Assembly: GCA_023053545.1 (NCBI GenBank)
Contig: JAKZAN010000004.1
Coordinates: 5,704,001 to 5,768,000 of the forward strand
Direction of reading: 5' to 3'
Length of the DNA stretch: 64,000 nt
DNA from: Lepidurus packardi
Lineage: Eukaryota; Arthropoda; Branchiopoda; Notostraca; Triopsidae
Positions 1 to 10,379 of the stretch are shown here, in pieces. Numbering within the stretch: position 1 is the stretch's first letter; each line of letters starts with the position of its first letter. The position numbers were made by a program, and so were the translations under genes. The notes under the pieces were generated by a model that saw only the letters and a program-made list of their open reading frames with translations, was not told where the DNA came from and made no database searches.

Positions 1-870
1 ATGGAAAAGCTTACCGAAAGTGACAAAGTTTTTAGGTTTCGGCCCGTAAAGTGAGGGATTGATACTTTTCTTGTTCTTTTTTTTATGTCATGTAGGCTAT
101 ATCAGTGGCGGATTCCATACAGCCTGCACTATAACGAAGGGTATGTATTTGAAGGTGTCTAGACAGGTTTGAGTGAAAGTAGTGAACTTTGTTATAATAA
201 AGATTCATGTTGTTGAATTCTAAAAGGAAAACTTACCAGGAGTTGCAACATTTCTAGGTTTCATCTCATTAAAGGGGTGTAGGGGACTCTTATTGTTATA
301 AAGTGATGATTCCGTAAAACCAGCAGTCTGAAAGGGGTACGCGCGTAGTTGTATTGGTCTAGCTGTTTACATTGTCTGTCTCTGAAAAAGTAATAAACCT
401 TGTTATTATTATATATAAGCTTTATATTCTTTACTTCAAGAAAGCTTACCAAAAGGTTCAGGAATCTTTAGGATTGGTCTCGAAAAGTGTATTTGGGACC
501 ATACAGCATGCAGTGTGAACTTGAATTAGCTTCGTGTATGCAATAGTGACTTGTTTTTCACGTACAGCGTTGCTATAGTATTCAGCATTTACGGCTGTTG
601 TATCATTAGATTTCACTAGGGTAGGAACTACTCAGTTTCTCAATATTATACCACCGGGAATTCTGACATATGCTTTATGTGAACTGTAAGAAAGAAAGGG
701 TATTTTGCATTTTACCGGAATTTTTTGTTTTTGCCTGCAAACAACTTTTTTAAGCATTTTAAACGTCGCTGATTCCAAAAAAAAACAATCATTTTGCGCG
801 GAAAGTATTATTTTACTATGTTTTATGTTGCTGTGTTTTACTATGGTTGCTGTTGAAGACAGGTATGTGA

Positions 871-1236
871 TTAGGTTAGGTTAGGTTACGTTAGGTTAGG
901 TTACGTTAGGGCCGATTTCCACTGAAGGTTAAGGCGCTTAGCCTATATGCTTAAGACAATTCAAACAAAAATAATTCACCAAAAGGATAATTCATGATAA
1001 TTCACCAAATAATTCAGTTTGATGAAGGAGGCGTAACCTCATAAAACTGAATTATTTGGTGAATTGTCATGAATTATCCTTTTGGTGAATTATTTTTGTT
1101 TGAATTGTCTTAAGCATAGGCTAAGCGCCTTAACCTTCGGTGGAAATCGGCCCTTAGGTTAGGTTAGGTTACGTTAGGTTAGGTTAGGTTAGGTTAGGTT
1201 AGGTTACGTTAGGTTAGGTTAGGTTACGTTAGGTGA
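871..1236 (+). repeat. Degenerate (TTAGG)n array split by a MITE
   Basis: TTAGG pentamers with interspersed TTACG variants run at 871-910 and 1154-1236, both in the same orientation, and are split by the palindrome at 909-1153. TTAGG is the usual arthropod telomere repeat. Here it is short, degenerate and flanked by transposon DNA, so it is interstitial or element-borne rather than a chromosome end. Confidence 0.8.
909..1153. mobile_element. 245-bp palindromic MITE, TTA target duplication
   Basis: The element begins GGGCCGATTTCC and ends GGAAATCGGCCC. Almost its whole length is one inverted repeat, with arms of about 110 bp and a loop near 1020-1042. TTA flanks both ends (906-908 and 1154-1156). 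A 3-bp TTA duplication with GG-start termini fits PIF/Harbinger-type MITEs, although TTA also occurs naturally in the surrounding TTAGG array. There is no coding capacity. Confidence 0.75.
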
Positions 1237-2125
1237 TGTCGATTTGGAATAAATGTTTTGTCGAAAAGGAATGATTATTACATACATAAGATTTCCATCT
1301 TTTGTGTTGCAAATTTCCATGATACAGTGTTTTCCGCGCGAAATGATTGCTTTTTTTTGGAATTACCGACCCTTAAAATGCCAGAAAAAATTGTTTGCAG
1401 GCAAAAACAAAAAATTCCGGTAAAGTGCAAAAACTCCGAAAGAAAATATGTATTCATGAAGTTAATTGAAGGAATTATATTATTACATTCAAATAGCGAA
1501 AACTTACCGAAAGTAGTACGAATCCTTATGTTTTGGCTGACAAAGGGTGTTGGAAACTTTTTTTATATGTTTATATGTCCCGAGTCCATAAAGCCGGTAG
1601 TGTCAAAGGGTAGGTAATTGAATTCGTCTATTAGGAATCACTGAAAGTAGTAAAGTTGTTATTATCATATTGTAATGCGATTTGAATTATGAAAGTCAAT
1701 AGGATAAGCTTACCGAAAGTTCAACAAGTTTTTAGGTTTCGGCTCGGATTTTCGTTTACCAATACCAATATTAGTAAAAAGTGGTGAGTTAACGGGTGGG
1801 TTGAACAGCAAACATCTGTTACTTAGGTTTGTGGGTGGTCCCGTAGAAGGGAACCAATCCGTGGTTTTTTCGTGTTAGTTTCATGCATGATGGTTTCATG
1901 CGATCCTGCTAATTTCATTCAGTAAGTATAAGGACATATATACGTACGGAAGTTTCACGGCGCGTGGCTGAATTGTGAAATAGTGTTAATAGTAATCGGT
2001 GATAACTTGTAGTATATCCATATTGTTGAGTATCTTGTATTGTAATTGCTGACCATCTTGTCACTTTTAGTATACAGAATATTTAACTGCTTATCCGTAG
2101 GGTATAAGAATCGGAAATGTCGTGC

Positions 2126-5100
2126 TTATGACTTTGGGATTTCAATGTAAACAATTTTATGATCGGAGTAATATGTTTCGTATACGCCGGTTTTGGGTTG
2201 ATTAAAACTGGTGTAAATATGATCTAGTGTTGACATATAGTCAGTGGTATAGGCGGTTATGTGTTGTTGAAGACGTAGGGGTTTAAGTATTTGTGTTACT
2301 TTCGATAAATCTGTTGCACGAGTGTGTATGTCTATATTGAAATCACCTATAATTACTATATTTTCATAAGATGTATCTATATCACTTATTAAATTGTGTA
2401 GCGCATCAAAGAAATTTTCGACGTTGAACCCGTGGTGTCTGTACAAAACGTAGATTGCAAGTGATAGTTGTGCAATATGTAAACTGCAAAGTTCGAGGTA
2501 TTTGTTGGAACAACGTCTAGTGAACATTCCGTCGAGTTTTGAATACATAACCATTCCATAAGGTGAATTTCCTTTGTGATTTGTAGTGAAATCCATACGG
2601 TGTAGATCAAAAGAATCTAGTTTATAATCAGCGTCGTAGTCTGCCGCGCATAAACGAGTCTCACATGCAGCAAATACAGTAGTTGCTTTGATGAACGGAT
2701 CATTTACAAGGTCAAGGAAATGTTTACGCAATGAGACTATATTTAAAAATGCAATCATTTTTGTTTTTGTATGAACAATAGATCTTGGATCTAATAACGT
2801 TAACTGTTGAGGTTTCGTTCGTAAACGATCCATTTCTTTTTTGGTGTCGGAGGAAATTTTAATACCAGGTTCATTGAGATCTTCTATAAAAAGTCCCTCA
2901 AGCCGTTTGGCCCTACTGATAGCAACGTAATGCATGTTTGACGTAGCTCTTCCTAAATTGACAATTACCTGCTCCATTGTTTGTCCTTGTGCACGGTGAA
3001 TTGTTTTCGAGCTGTTTGGCCGTAGTGGATACTGGAGTCTTTCAAATTCAGCTCGGTTGTAGGTGTATCTACAAGTTATTGGAAATATTGGCGTCCAGTT
3101 AGGCTGAAGGGTACAATCTTGCTTGTAGAGATGAGAGTACTTTTGACGACACTGTTTTCCTATCGTCATTTCCTTGAACTCAACCCAAATAGGAGTATAA
3201 GCGGCTGACTGTAGAACTAAGCACTCGCAGACTGAGGAAGATTTCAATATTCCTTTGTCTGCAACTGGTAAGTGTAAAGGTAGTTTCTTAATAATGCATT
3301 CTGACCCATTAGCCAAGCCATCATTAACATCAGAGTTCATACTGTATTCGAAAGGCAAATCTATTGCTATATGTAAATAACGAATGCAATTGGTATTAGT
3401 AATTTTATCCGGCAGTGTGTTTAAAAGACATTTTATATCAACGCCTTTACACCCTCTTACTGGAAGGTCGGTACTGATAATTATTGCTCTCTCTTGTTTT
3501 GCGTTTTCCCATTCCTTTTGGTTGTAGAAATCAATATCATTATTCCGGTAACTGATTCGTTGTACACAATTGGGAGACGTTGAAGTGATTCGGCTACGTA
3601 GGATAGAAATATCTTCAGGAGTTTGCTTGCCTTCTCGTAACCTGTTTAGGAGTTCCGCGAAGAGAAGGTCGTCTTTTTGACGCATGATCTGCTGTAGCTC
3701 AAACATTTTAAAGTTGTCTAACCAAAGATGCTCAGATAAGCAGCGTGCTCCCGTATTCGAATATTTAAAAACAGGCTGAGCTTTCGTTGGTGGTAGTTGA
3801 AAGAGGTCTCCGACACACAATACTGATTTACCTCCAAATATCTGCGACGAGCCAAAAATTTCTTTTAAGCGAAAGTCAATGTAATAAAGCATATTTATTC
3901 CTACCATAGAAATTTCGTCTATTATGAAAAGTTCTACATCGCGGAACAGTAAATATAATTCCGAGCGCACTTGAGATTGCAAACACAAAAAAGTATTATT
4001 AGCGTCGAACATTCTTCCTATAGGAATATGAAATGTGCTGTGTATCGTTGATCCGCCTACATTAAAAGCGGCTTTGCCAGTGTAAGCTACAATAACCACT
4101 TTCTTTGTATCGGGATTTGAGTTCGGACCTTTGTTAAAATAACGGGTTACACATGCGTCAATCGCTCGAACAACTAAACTTTTGCCTGTTCCGGCTCCAC
4201 CGCTAAGGAATCTACAATAATTGCCAGCTTTTGTTTTATGCATGTATAACAGATCTAAGACAAATAGTCGTTGTTCTATATTTAAACAACGCATCATAGA
4301 GAAATACTCCTCATCTCGTATACCATACTTTTCGACTGACGAAGCTGTTTTACCTAAGCTCAGATCATTAGGGTGGGTATTTGGTAAATCTCTTCCTATG
4401 TCTGCTTCAGGCATGCAGTTGTACTCAGGGTCGAAAATTTGATTGGAATCAGTTTGCAATTCCTTCAGAGTTTCTTCGTCTTCCGATTCTGAACCGTTGA
4501 AAGTGTTATGATCCACTAACTCGTGTAAAGGTTTGCTCAGTATATCGTCTACAGCATCACTGCTGGGTTCAAAAAATTGGCGTTCTTTTTGAATACGGTT
4601 GAAAACATCACGCTGGAAAAATGTAGTCTCGTAAGTTTCTTGAGTTTTAAGATCATTGTGATCCCTCCATGGCCAGTACAACATGAGTTTACTATGGAAA
4701 TATTTTTCAGGGTTTGTGTCACGACGGTAGTTCATGAACCTTAAGATTCGATGTTTTGTTCGTACATTATAGACCGAATGTTTCTTCTCTTTTTTGTCAT
4801 TATCGAAAGACTCTTTATTGTCATCTTCAAGTTCTGATTCGCCAGAGTATTCGGTTTGTTCTATACAATAACCATCGTCACCAACAATATTGGAATCATT
4901 GTTATGATATTTATGCGTGTAGTTTGTGACATATTCTGCTAAGCTTGTGTTCTCTAGGTAGTTCGGTCTCTTCGAATATCTATCTAAAAAATTTTCAGAT
5001 ATAACATTTTCGTTTTCATCGTCCATTTTCTTAATGACTGCAAAAGGTTTCGAAAGAATTACTCTATCCTCAGGTTGACATGTGGGAACGAACACAACAG

Positions 5101-8100
5101 CCCTGCTGAATTTTCTTAAAGGCAACTGAAGAAGTAAAAAAACAGCTTCTTGCACACCAACCTCTGTGGAATTTAAGAATTTGTTGCCCACCATTCTAAA
5201 CTTTTCTCTAAGCGTAAAATTTCCTTCATGTACTTCTTTTACCACGTTACGAAGAGTTTCGCTCATACCCTTTTGCGATTTGGTCATGTAACTTGCAATA
5301 TATGAGGCAGCTGCGTAAGCATCAAATACATACTGAATGTCCATATTTGCGTCCCAGAATTCTAGGAGTAATGGATTAAAAGCATTTACCATACATTCGT
5401 TAGGCGCACGTTTCAAGAACAATGTTGTTTTGGTAATACGTGTTCGCAAAGCACCAATATAAGTTTCTAAATTAAATCCACACTCGCACAAAAAGGAGTC
5501 AAAGGTGGCAAATGTTTCACAAGAAAGGTTCATTAATTCCTTAATTTTTTTCCAAGCAAGACTATATTTATTTATGTTGTCTTTTGGCTCGTTGGACTCG
5601 AAAGGTTTGAGCAACATTGTGTTCGGGACGGGAGGTTTCGGGAAAGCGAAGCGGCATTTCTTGTTTTTCCCTTTTACTTTACAGGTAAATGTGTGTCTGT
5701 GTTTTTGTACTTCAATGGCCTTTTCTGTGTACGGACCAGATAATTGACAAGAAACGTACTTGTCTACATACCGGATTAAGGCTTCGTCGAACGACTGTTC
5801 ATCTTGAAAATCAGCGCGTAAGGGTTGGTTATCACACCAAACGAACAAATGAATATGGGGGGAGCCACGTTGTTGAAATTCCACACGTATTGCATAATCT
5901 TTAACTTTGCCAAGTGGTTCGATTGGGTCTCTGAATAACTGTAGAAGTTTGTCTACGCGGTAATTAAAGTATCTTGCACAAGTGACGTTGTCTTTGAGTA
6001 AACGACATTTGTCTAACCATGCTAACGATTTAAGTTCAACATCCGTGTACAAGCGTTTATCAACCGTTTTTCCTAATATTCGCAGGAGGTCAAGCCATCT
6101 AGTTTCTGCTGCTGAAAAGCTTAAAAAAAATGCAGGGGGTCCCAGTTGACGAATCATGGCAAATAAGTCATGGCATACGCGCTGGAAATAAGGAGGCGAT
6201 CCACGTACAGATTTTAGGAAATTGAAACCTCCGTCAAACTGCAATGAACGTAAGACTTCCGGGTTTTTCAGCATCCGTGCGTTAAAAGAAGTTCCTGGTC
6301 TTTTATCCTTAGCCTTTAAAATTCTCGTCCCGAAGCGCATAGTGTCAGCTATCTTCTTTATTTGTAGTTTCTTAACTTTGAAAAATATGTTAATTTCGTC
6401 TTGAGCAACACGACGATCGACATGTTGTAACTCAGCTTTGCAAAGAGAACTGTAAGAAACCGGTCGAGATCGAAAATGACCATTTGTATATTGATCGTTA
6501 GGATTGAGACAGTAAGCTGGTCTTGCAAAGCCACAAAAGATGTGAGGGAAGGCAAGTTCTTCGCAGTCCTTATCGCTAAGTATACCCAATGGTCGCTTGT
6601 TTTCTCCAGGTGCTATAATATGAATAACGTCGTCACCTTCCCCATGTAAAAAATTTTCGTTCAATAATATAGTATCCATATTGACTCTAGCAATATCTTC
6701 AGAAATTTCTGTGTCACTACTATCACTGTGTGGCTTTGTTTTGGAAAATATAATAGAGTCCATTGATTCTGGATCTGATGCACCATCAGTGATGACGCTT
6801 TCTTCAACACACACTTCCGGAACATCTTCCTCTGGTACAAATTGCCAATTCTCTGCAAATGAGATATTATGTTCAATAAATAATGGACGTGTGACTAGCA
6901 GTTTAGCTGCGTTACGCACCAAGTTAGGACGAACAGTTTCTACAAACTCTGGTCGAGTATAAGTTAACTTTCTTTTCAAGGCCACTTTTATTGTTTCAAA
7001 ATCTCTAAATTTTCGCGGTAATTCTGTAATGGTTTCATCAATATCATGTGGAATATTTACGACATTTCCTTTCAATTTTGACTGACCTCCTTGTCGCTGT
7101 GGTTGTAATCTTAAGAACATGAGACGAGGGGATATCAATCTTCGTTCCATAGGGTTTAAATCTTCAAGAACTTTAGGCAATTCTGGGAAGCCAACTTTAT
7201 TTAGTTTTGACATTGGAGGAATTTTACCCTTCTGCAGATATCTGAAACACGTTATGCACACGAATTCGGTGTGTATGGCTCGAAAACACGAAACAAATAA
7301 CTGGCTTGCGCAAGATATGTCATTATCGTTAAGTTCATCGATGGCTGTTTGCAGTTTTTTGGCAGGAAACAATGAACGCTTAAAAAAAAGTTGGGAACAA
7401 CTTCCGCATATAAAATCTGGTCCTTGACTCAGTAAAGTTTTCATCTTTTTCAAAGCTATATCAACACACGTATCTGAAGAATTTTCATTGCTCATAGAAA
7501 TTAAAGGCAGTGTACTCTTGTTTATATCTATATTCACTTGTTTTTCTTCGTGACGGTTCCCAGCAGAAGCGTTAATACGCGTTGTCTTAATTTCCGTTTT
7601 CATACAAACCAATTCTGGATCTTCATTATGCATATAAGGACACATTACTATGCTGGATTTATGACTAATACATACGTTATTGAAGTCCATAATGCATTCG
7701 AAGACACCAAGAGGCGATTGTCCTTTTAAGCAACGTGTTGTTTCTAAGGTAAAGCAGTAAATACTGAAGTGATGTAAGTCATTCAACCCAATAAAACATT
7801 CTTTCAGTACATTAGGCAGAGCAAAAGTAGTAATATTTTTGATCTGTGCACAACGATCCAATAACGCACAATGCACGCTACAGCTCCGTTTTGCATTATT
7901 ATGACTAGTGAAAAGGTTAATAGTGTCATTTTCTGTTTTAAAGATACCAATACAGTAATTTCTGTATTCAACGACGAAGTAACTACCCTCTCGCAAGGCT
8001 AAACTGAAGTACGTACTAAATTGTGAAGGTAAAACTTTTGTACACAAAATTCGTGAAAAACACGTGAACGAAAGTCCCATATCTGGGAAAGAAAACTTAC

Positions 8101-8899
8101 TAGGTATCTTTGTAAGTGATATTTGAGACTTGTAATCTGCGTACAAGTTATATAACGTCATTCCAATTTTACGTATATGTCGAATCATCTCAAAGTTAGT
8201 ATAGTCAATTTGAAGTAGCCCTCTAAAAATAGCACAACGTAACGCCAAAAATACAACAGTGAAAGCTACTGATTGACCACATTTGCGATCAATGTAAAAG
8301 TTGTCTGCGATTTCTATACCCTTACATAAAACAGAATGCCGAACTAAATGGCTACGATTTGAAAGCTGTAAGCCACATTCAGGACATTCAAAACTCGTAA
8401 TACTGGTGGATAATAAGTTTTGACAACTAAGCTTGTGTTTATGAAGCAGGGCTCGATTAACGATAGATTCACCACAACCTAGGCATTGCACTTCCTGGCT
8501 ATTAGACGAAGAGTTACTGGTTATATTAGTATGGTCCTTAAGTAATGTTACGACTTTCGGAGAATGAGGATTTCGGATATCGTTCTGTAAGTCAGCTACT
8601 TTTGTCCCAACTTTTTGAATGAAGTTCTCTTTACTTAGAGTATCTGTTTGACAATGTTTCCCACTGTCATTTGCAGGTTTTAAGCATATATTCGTAGTCT
8701 GTTGAGAAAAAGGGAGACATATTTTGAAATGTCTTTGTAAATTCGAAGAACGAGTAAAAATCCTATAGCAGTTCTCACATACAAATTCTTTTCGCTCCTG
8801 TTCACTAATTTCTAAAATGTTACTCGGAAGATCATACACTAAAGTTGCAGTATTCTTATTTCTTACATTAGCGCATGGTGCTGTACTTTCCTTATCCAC
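2126..8899 (-). CDS. Helentron Rep/helicase/endonuclease polyprotein, 2257-codon open frame
   Basis: A single long open frame encodes the replication protein. Three C2HC fingers lie at residues 41-61, 139-159 and 172-192. A degenerate protease-like segment follows, with Cys about 207 and FTSH about 330. The Helitron-type N region precedes the Rep centre: HIH at about 1014 and the YIASYMTK tyrosine motif at about 1200. The PIF1 helicase has Walker A GGAGTGKS at about 1566, Walker B IIDEIS, GDLFQLPP, and the C-terminal HRAQGQT and YVAISRAK motifs. The endonuclease has FLNIVSL, ACETRL, GDFNID, TLDHIY and SDHK, so its key residues are present. The frame opens with GTG, and a single T-run shift near 8940 appears to separate it from the upstream segment, so the true start is upstream. 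It would cut and replicate element DNA in the nucleus. No internal stop occurs in 6.8 kb. Confidence 0.9.
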   Translation of the reverse strand: MDKESTAPCANVRNKNTATLVYDLPSNILEISEQERKEFVCENCYRIFTRSSNLQRHFKICLPFSQQTTNICLKPANDSGKHCQTDTLSKENFIQKVGTKVADLQNDIRNPHSPKVVTLLKDHTNITSNSSSNSQEVQCLGCGESIVNRALLHKHKLSCQNLLSTSITSFECPECGLQLSNRSHLVRHSVLCKGIEIADNFYIDRKCGQSVAFTVVFLALRCAIFRGLLQIDYTNFEMIRHIRKIGMTLYNLYADYKSQISLTKIPSKFSFPDMGLSFTCFSRILCTKVLPSQFSTYFSLALREGSYFVVEYRNYCIGIFKTENDTINLFTSHNNAKRSCSVHCALLDRCAQIKNITTFALPNVLKECFIGLNDLHHFSIYCFTLETTRCLKGQSPLGVFECIMDFNNVCISHKSSIVMCPYMHNEDPELVCMKTEIKTTRINASAGNRHEEKQVNIDINKSTLPLISMSNENSSDTCVDIALKKMKTLLSQGPDFICGSCSQLFFKRSLFPAKKLQTAIDELNDNDISCASQLFVSCFRAIHTEFVCITCFRYLQKGKIPPMSKLNKVGFPELPKVLEDLNPMERRLISPRLMFLRLQPQRQGGQSKLKGNVVNIPHDIDETITELPRKFRDFETIKVALKRKLTYTRPEFVETVRPNLVRNAAKLLVTRPLFIEHNISFAENWQFVPEEDVPEVCVEESVITDGASDPESMDSIIFSKTKPHSDSSDTEISEDIARVNMDTILLNENFLHGEGDDVIHIIAPGENKRPLGILSDKDCEELAFPHIFCGFARPAYCLNPNDQYTNGHFRSRPVSYSSLCKAELQHVDRRVAQDEINIFFKVKKLQIKKIADTMRFGTRILKAKDKRPGTSFNARMLKNPEVLRSLQFDGGFNFLKSVRGSPPYFQRVCHDLFAMIRQLGPPAFFLSFSAAETRWLDLLRILGKTVDKRLYTDVELKSLAWLDKCRLLKDNVTCARYFNYRVDKLLQLFRDPIEPLGKVKDYAIRVEFQQRGSPHIHLFVWCDNQPLRADFQDEQSFDEALIRYVDKYVSCQLSGPYTEKAIEVQKHRHTFTCKVKGKNKKCRFAFPKPPVPNTMLLKPFESNEPKDNINKYSLAWKKIKELMNLSCETFATFDSFLCECGFNLETYIGALRTRITKTTLFLKRAPNECMVNAFNPLLLEFWDANMDIQYVFDAYAAASYIASYMTKSQKGMSETLRNVVKEVHEGNFTLREKFRMVGNKFLNSTEVGVQEAVFLLLQLPLRKFSRAVVFVPTCQPEDRVILSKPFAVIKKMDDENENVISENFLDRYSKRPNYLENTSLAEYVTNYTHKYHNNDSNIVGDDGYCIEQTEYSGESELEDDNKESFDNDKKEKKHSVYNVRTKHRILRFMNYRRDTNPEKYFHSKLMLYWPWRDHNDLKTQETYETTFFQRDVFNRIQKERQFFEPSSDAVDDILSKPLHELVDHNTFNGSESEDEETLKELQTDSNQIFDPEYNCMPEADIGRDLPNTHPNDLSLGKTASSVEKYGIRDEEYFSMMRCLNIEQRLFVLDLLYMHKTKAGNYCRFLSGGAGTGKSLVVRAIDACVTRYFNKGPNSNPDTKKVVIVAYTGKAAFNVGGSTIHSTFHIPIGRMFDANNTFLCLQSQVRSELYLLFRDVELFIIDEISMVGINMLYYIDFRLKEIFGSSQIFGGKSVLCVGDLFQLPPTKAQPVFKYSNTGARCLSEHLWLDNFKMFELQQIMRQKDDLLFAELLNRLREGKQTPEDISILRSRITSTSPNCVQRISYRNNDIDFYNQKEWENAKQERAIIISTDLPVRGCKGVDIKCLLNTLPDKITNTNCIRYLHIAIDLPFEYSMNSDVNDGLANGSECIIKKLPLHLPVADKGILKSSSVCECLVLQSAAYTPIWVEFKEMTIGKQCRQKYSHLYKQDCTLQPNWTPIFPITCRYTYNRAEFERLQYPLRPNSSKTIHRAQGQTMEQVIVNLGRATSNMHYVAISRAKRLEGLFIEDLNEPGIKISSDTKKEMDRLRTKPQQLTLLDPRSIVHTKTKMIAFLNIVSLRKHFLDLVNDPFIKATTVFAACETRLCAADYDADYKLDSFDLHRMDFTTNHKGNSPYGMVMYSKLDGMFTRRCSNKYLELCSLHIAQLSLAIYVLYRHHGFNVENFFDALHNLISDIDTSYENIVIIGDFNIDIHTRATDLSKVTQILKPLRLQQHITAYTTDYMSTLDHIYTSFNQPKTGVYETYYSDHKIVYIEIPKS

Positions 8900-8933
8900 A
8901 TGAACAACTCCGATTTGTCTGTCAAATCCTGAC

Positions 8934-10276
8934 TTAGGGCGAAAAATGTGTTAGTTTGCAAAACGAGGAATGTCGATTTAATCCACGGCGCGTAGAAAAT
9001 GTTCGCAGGCAATTCCCACAAGTATTTTCATTCTTTTGTGACGTTTCACTGCCACTAAGTCTCTCCTCAATAGTCTTGGCCTTACTGATCTGTAAGTCTT
9101 CATTTCCTTCACACTTTATATTCTTAGGAGCGTGCTTACTGTAATAACTAAATGCTGAATCGTGAGTAGTTACCGTTGTCTTATTCTCTTTTGGCAAATC
9201 TGCATTCACTTTGTGGTATGTCATCACATTTAACAGCAATGTAGGCTGACAGCTGTCATCTAGATGTTGTACCTTTTTATTGTTAACGTTAATAATATCT
9301 TTCGGGAAAGCAAGGTCAGCATTCCTTTTATAGGTTTCTTTGCTAGCATTTGAACCAGTCAAATCAATTACTACTGGTACTTCGTTTCCATGTATAAGCG
9401 GAAAAGATTTCAACTTTTGCTTCATTTCAGTCGCGATGGTAAGGTCTTCTCCACAAAATGAATTTTGACAATCGTTCTTTTCTGATTTCAAATTTTTCGT
9501 ATTATTCATTTTCGATTTTTTCGGTTTCTCTGATGTCTTTTTATCAACATCAGCAGGAAGGCACATATTAGTAGCATAGCTAGCAGTTATATTACCGATA
9601 GTTACAGCCCGTGTTAGCCTTTCATTGCATATACCACGACTACACCTACCTACAGTTTGTACAAGTGTATTCAGACGTGCATTTCCTAATTCTTTGCAAC
9701 AAACTGGCACAATGTCATACTGCGGATTACCTGCGATAACACCGAACCATACAGTTCCGTAGGTACCCAATTAATTCATGGAATTCTAGTTCTAGCAGGA
9801 CAGCAGTACCCATACTATCAGGTTTACCAGAGGCATCTCGTGCATGCGAATCAAAAAGAAAGTATTTTCCATTGCGCTCCATAATGCTTGTACAATGTGA
9901 GCAACTAATAAAAAGCACACCAGCACAGCTATGTGCAGCTCTTACGGAATCTTCCAAAGTGGTAGCATATGGATGAGTTTCCCGTGGACATATAAACCAA
10001 ACGCATCTTGCCCATGCAGAAACGTCTCTAATATACCAAATTCTTTAAAATCCAAGTATCCCGGTAGTTCGGCAGAAAAAAAATACCTCTCACGGTGCTC
10101 GTAAGTTCGGTATATTTCATCTCCCATCGTCATTATATCACACATGTTTTTTTCAATCCACTCGTTAGGAGGAACCAAATAACTCCATGCAATAGATACA
10201 AAAGCCATCGGTGTGCACTGAGCACCACGACTAGAAGCAGAAAAACATGCGCAAATTGCGAATACGGCGCTCTACA
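8934..10276 (-). pseudogene. 5' part of the Helentron gene, broken by frameshifts (protease-like domain)
   Basis: Three overlapping frames continue the Helentron gene upstream. At 9942-10276 the peptide has GAQC (bases about 10215-10226), matching the nucleophile region of OTU/C76-like cysteine proteases. At 9727-9957 it has LFDSHARD (bases about 9837-9860), the usual histidine motif. At 8934-9770 it continues with NPQYDIVPV and ends in a C2HC finger, CGNC to HSSFC. Changes of frame are needed near 9960, 9765 and 8943, the last in a run of five T. The frame stops at a TAG about 10276; that TAG is preceded by TCTG, so it could be a splice acceptor with another exon upstream. Either the gene has decayed at its 5' end or the assembly has small errors. 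The protease assignment is by motif only. Confidence 0.65.
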
Positions 10277-10379
10277 GATCAACCTCATGCTTTAATACCA
10301 GAAAAAACGAGCAGATGTATTATTAATTAACTGTGTAAAAGAAAGCAACCGTATAGTGAAATGTAAATAAATATTTTCA

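Larger units (their letters stand above)
702..1437. mobile_element. Inverted-repeat element carrying a nested TTAGG array and MITE
   Basis: Arms of about 105 bp at roughly 702-812 and 1330-1437 are inverted copies of each other. Both contain TTTACCGGAATTTTTTG, TTTTTGCCTGCAAACAA and CGCGCGGAAA in matching order. The element interrupts the 210-bp tandem array. No transposase is seen between the arms, so it is non-autonomous. Exact ends and target duplication are uncertain because similarity fades outside the arms. Confidence 0.6.
1..1760. repeat. Diverged tandem repeat, unit about 206-222 bp, interrupted
   Basis: A motif of the form CTTACCGAAAGT followed by ACAAGTTTTTAGGTTTCGG starts near 9, 231, 445, 1503 and 1709. 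Intervals are 222, 214, 1058 and 206 bp, so a unit of about 210 bp was interrupted by roughly 850 bp of inserted DNA. Units also share a second block, TGAAAGTAGTAAA then TTGTTATTATTA, for example near 174, 385 and 1643. Each motif has a small inverted repeat (CCGAAA/TTTCGG). The array abuts the 3' side of the Helentron and may be its noncoding flank, but this is inference. The open frames here look like chance. Confidence 0.65.
2126..10276 (-). mobile_element. Helentron (endonuclease-type Helitron), coding extent
   Basis: This is the coding extent of a rolling-circle transposon on the minus strand. From 5' to 3' it holds a papain-fold-like cysteine protease region (10276-9750), four C2HC zinc fingers, a second degenerate protease-like region, the Helitron N-terminal region, an HUH Rep with two tyrosines, a PIF1-type helicase, and an apurinic-type endonuclease at the C-terminus. 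The fused endonuclease is the hallmark of Helentrons as opposed to plant-type Helitrons. Termini were not found. They should lie outside these limits, possibly within the tandem repeats at 1-1760 and 10380-11180. Confidence 0.85.

Noticed and set aside
871..1236. Possible chromosome end
   Set aside because: The TTAGG tract is short, mixed with TTACG, and has transposon DNA on both sides.
5505..7427. Plus-strand frames inside the Helentron
   Set aside because: They are shadows of the transposase frame on the minus strand.
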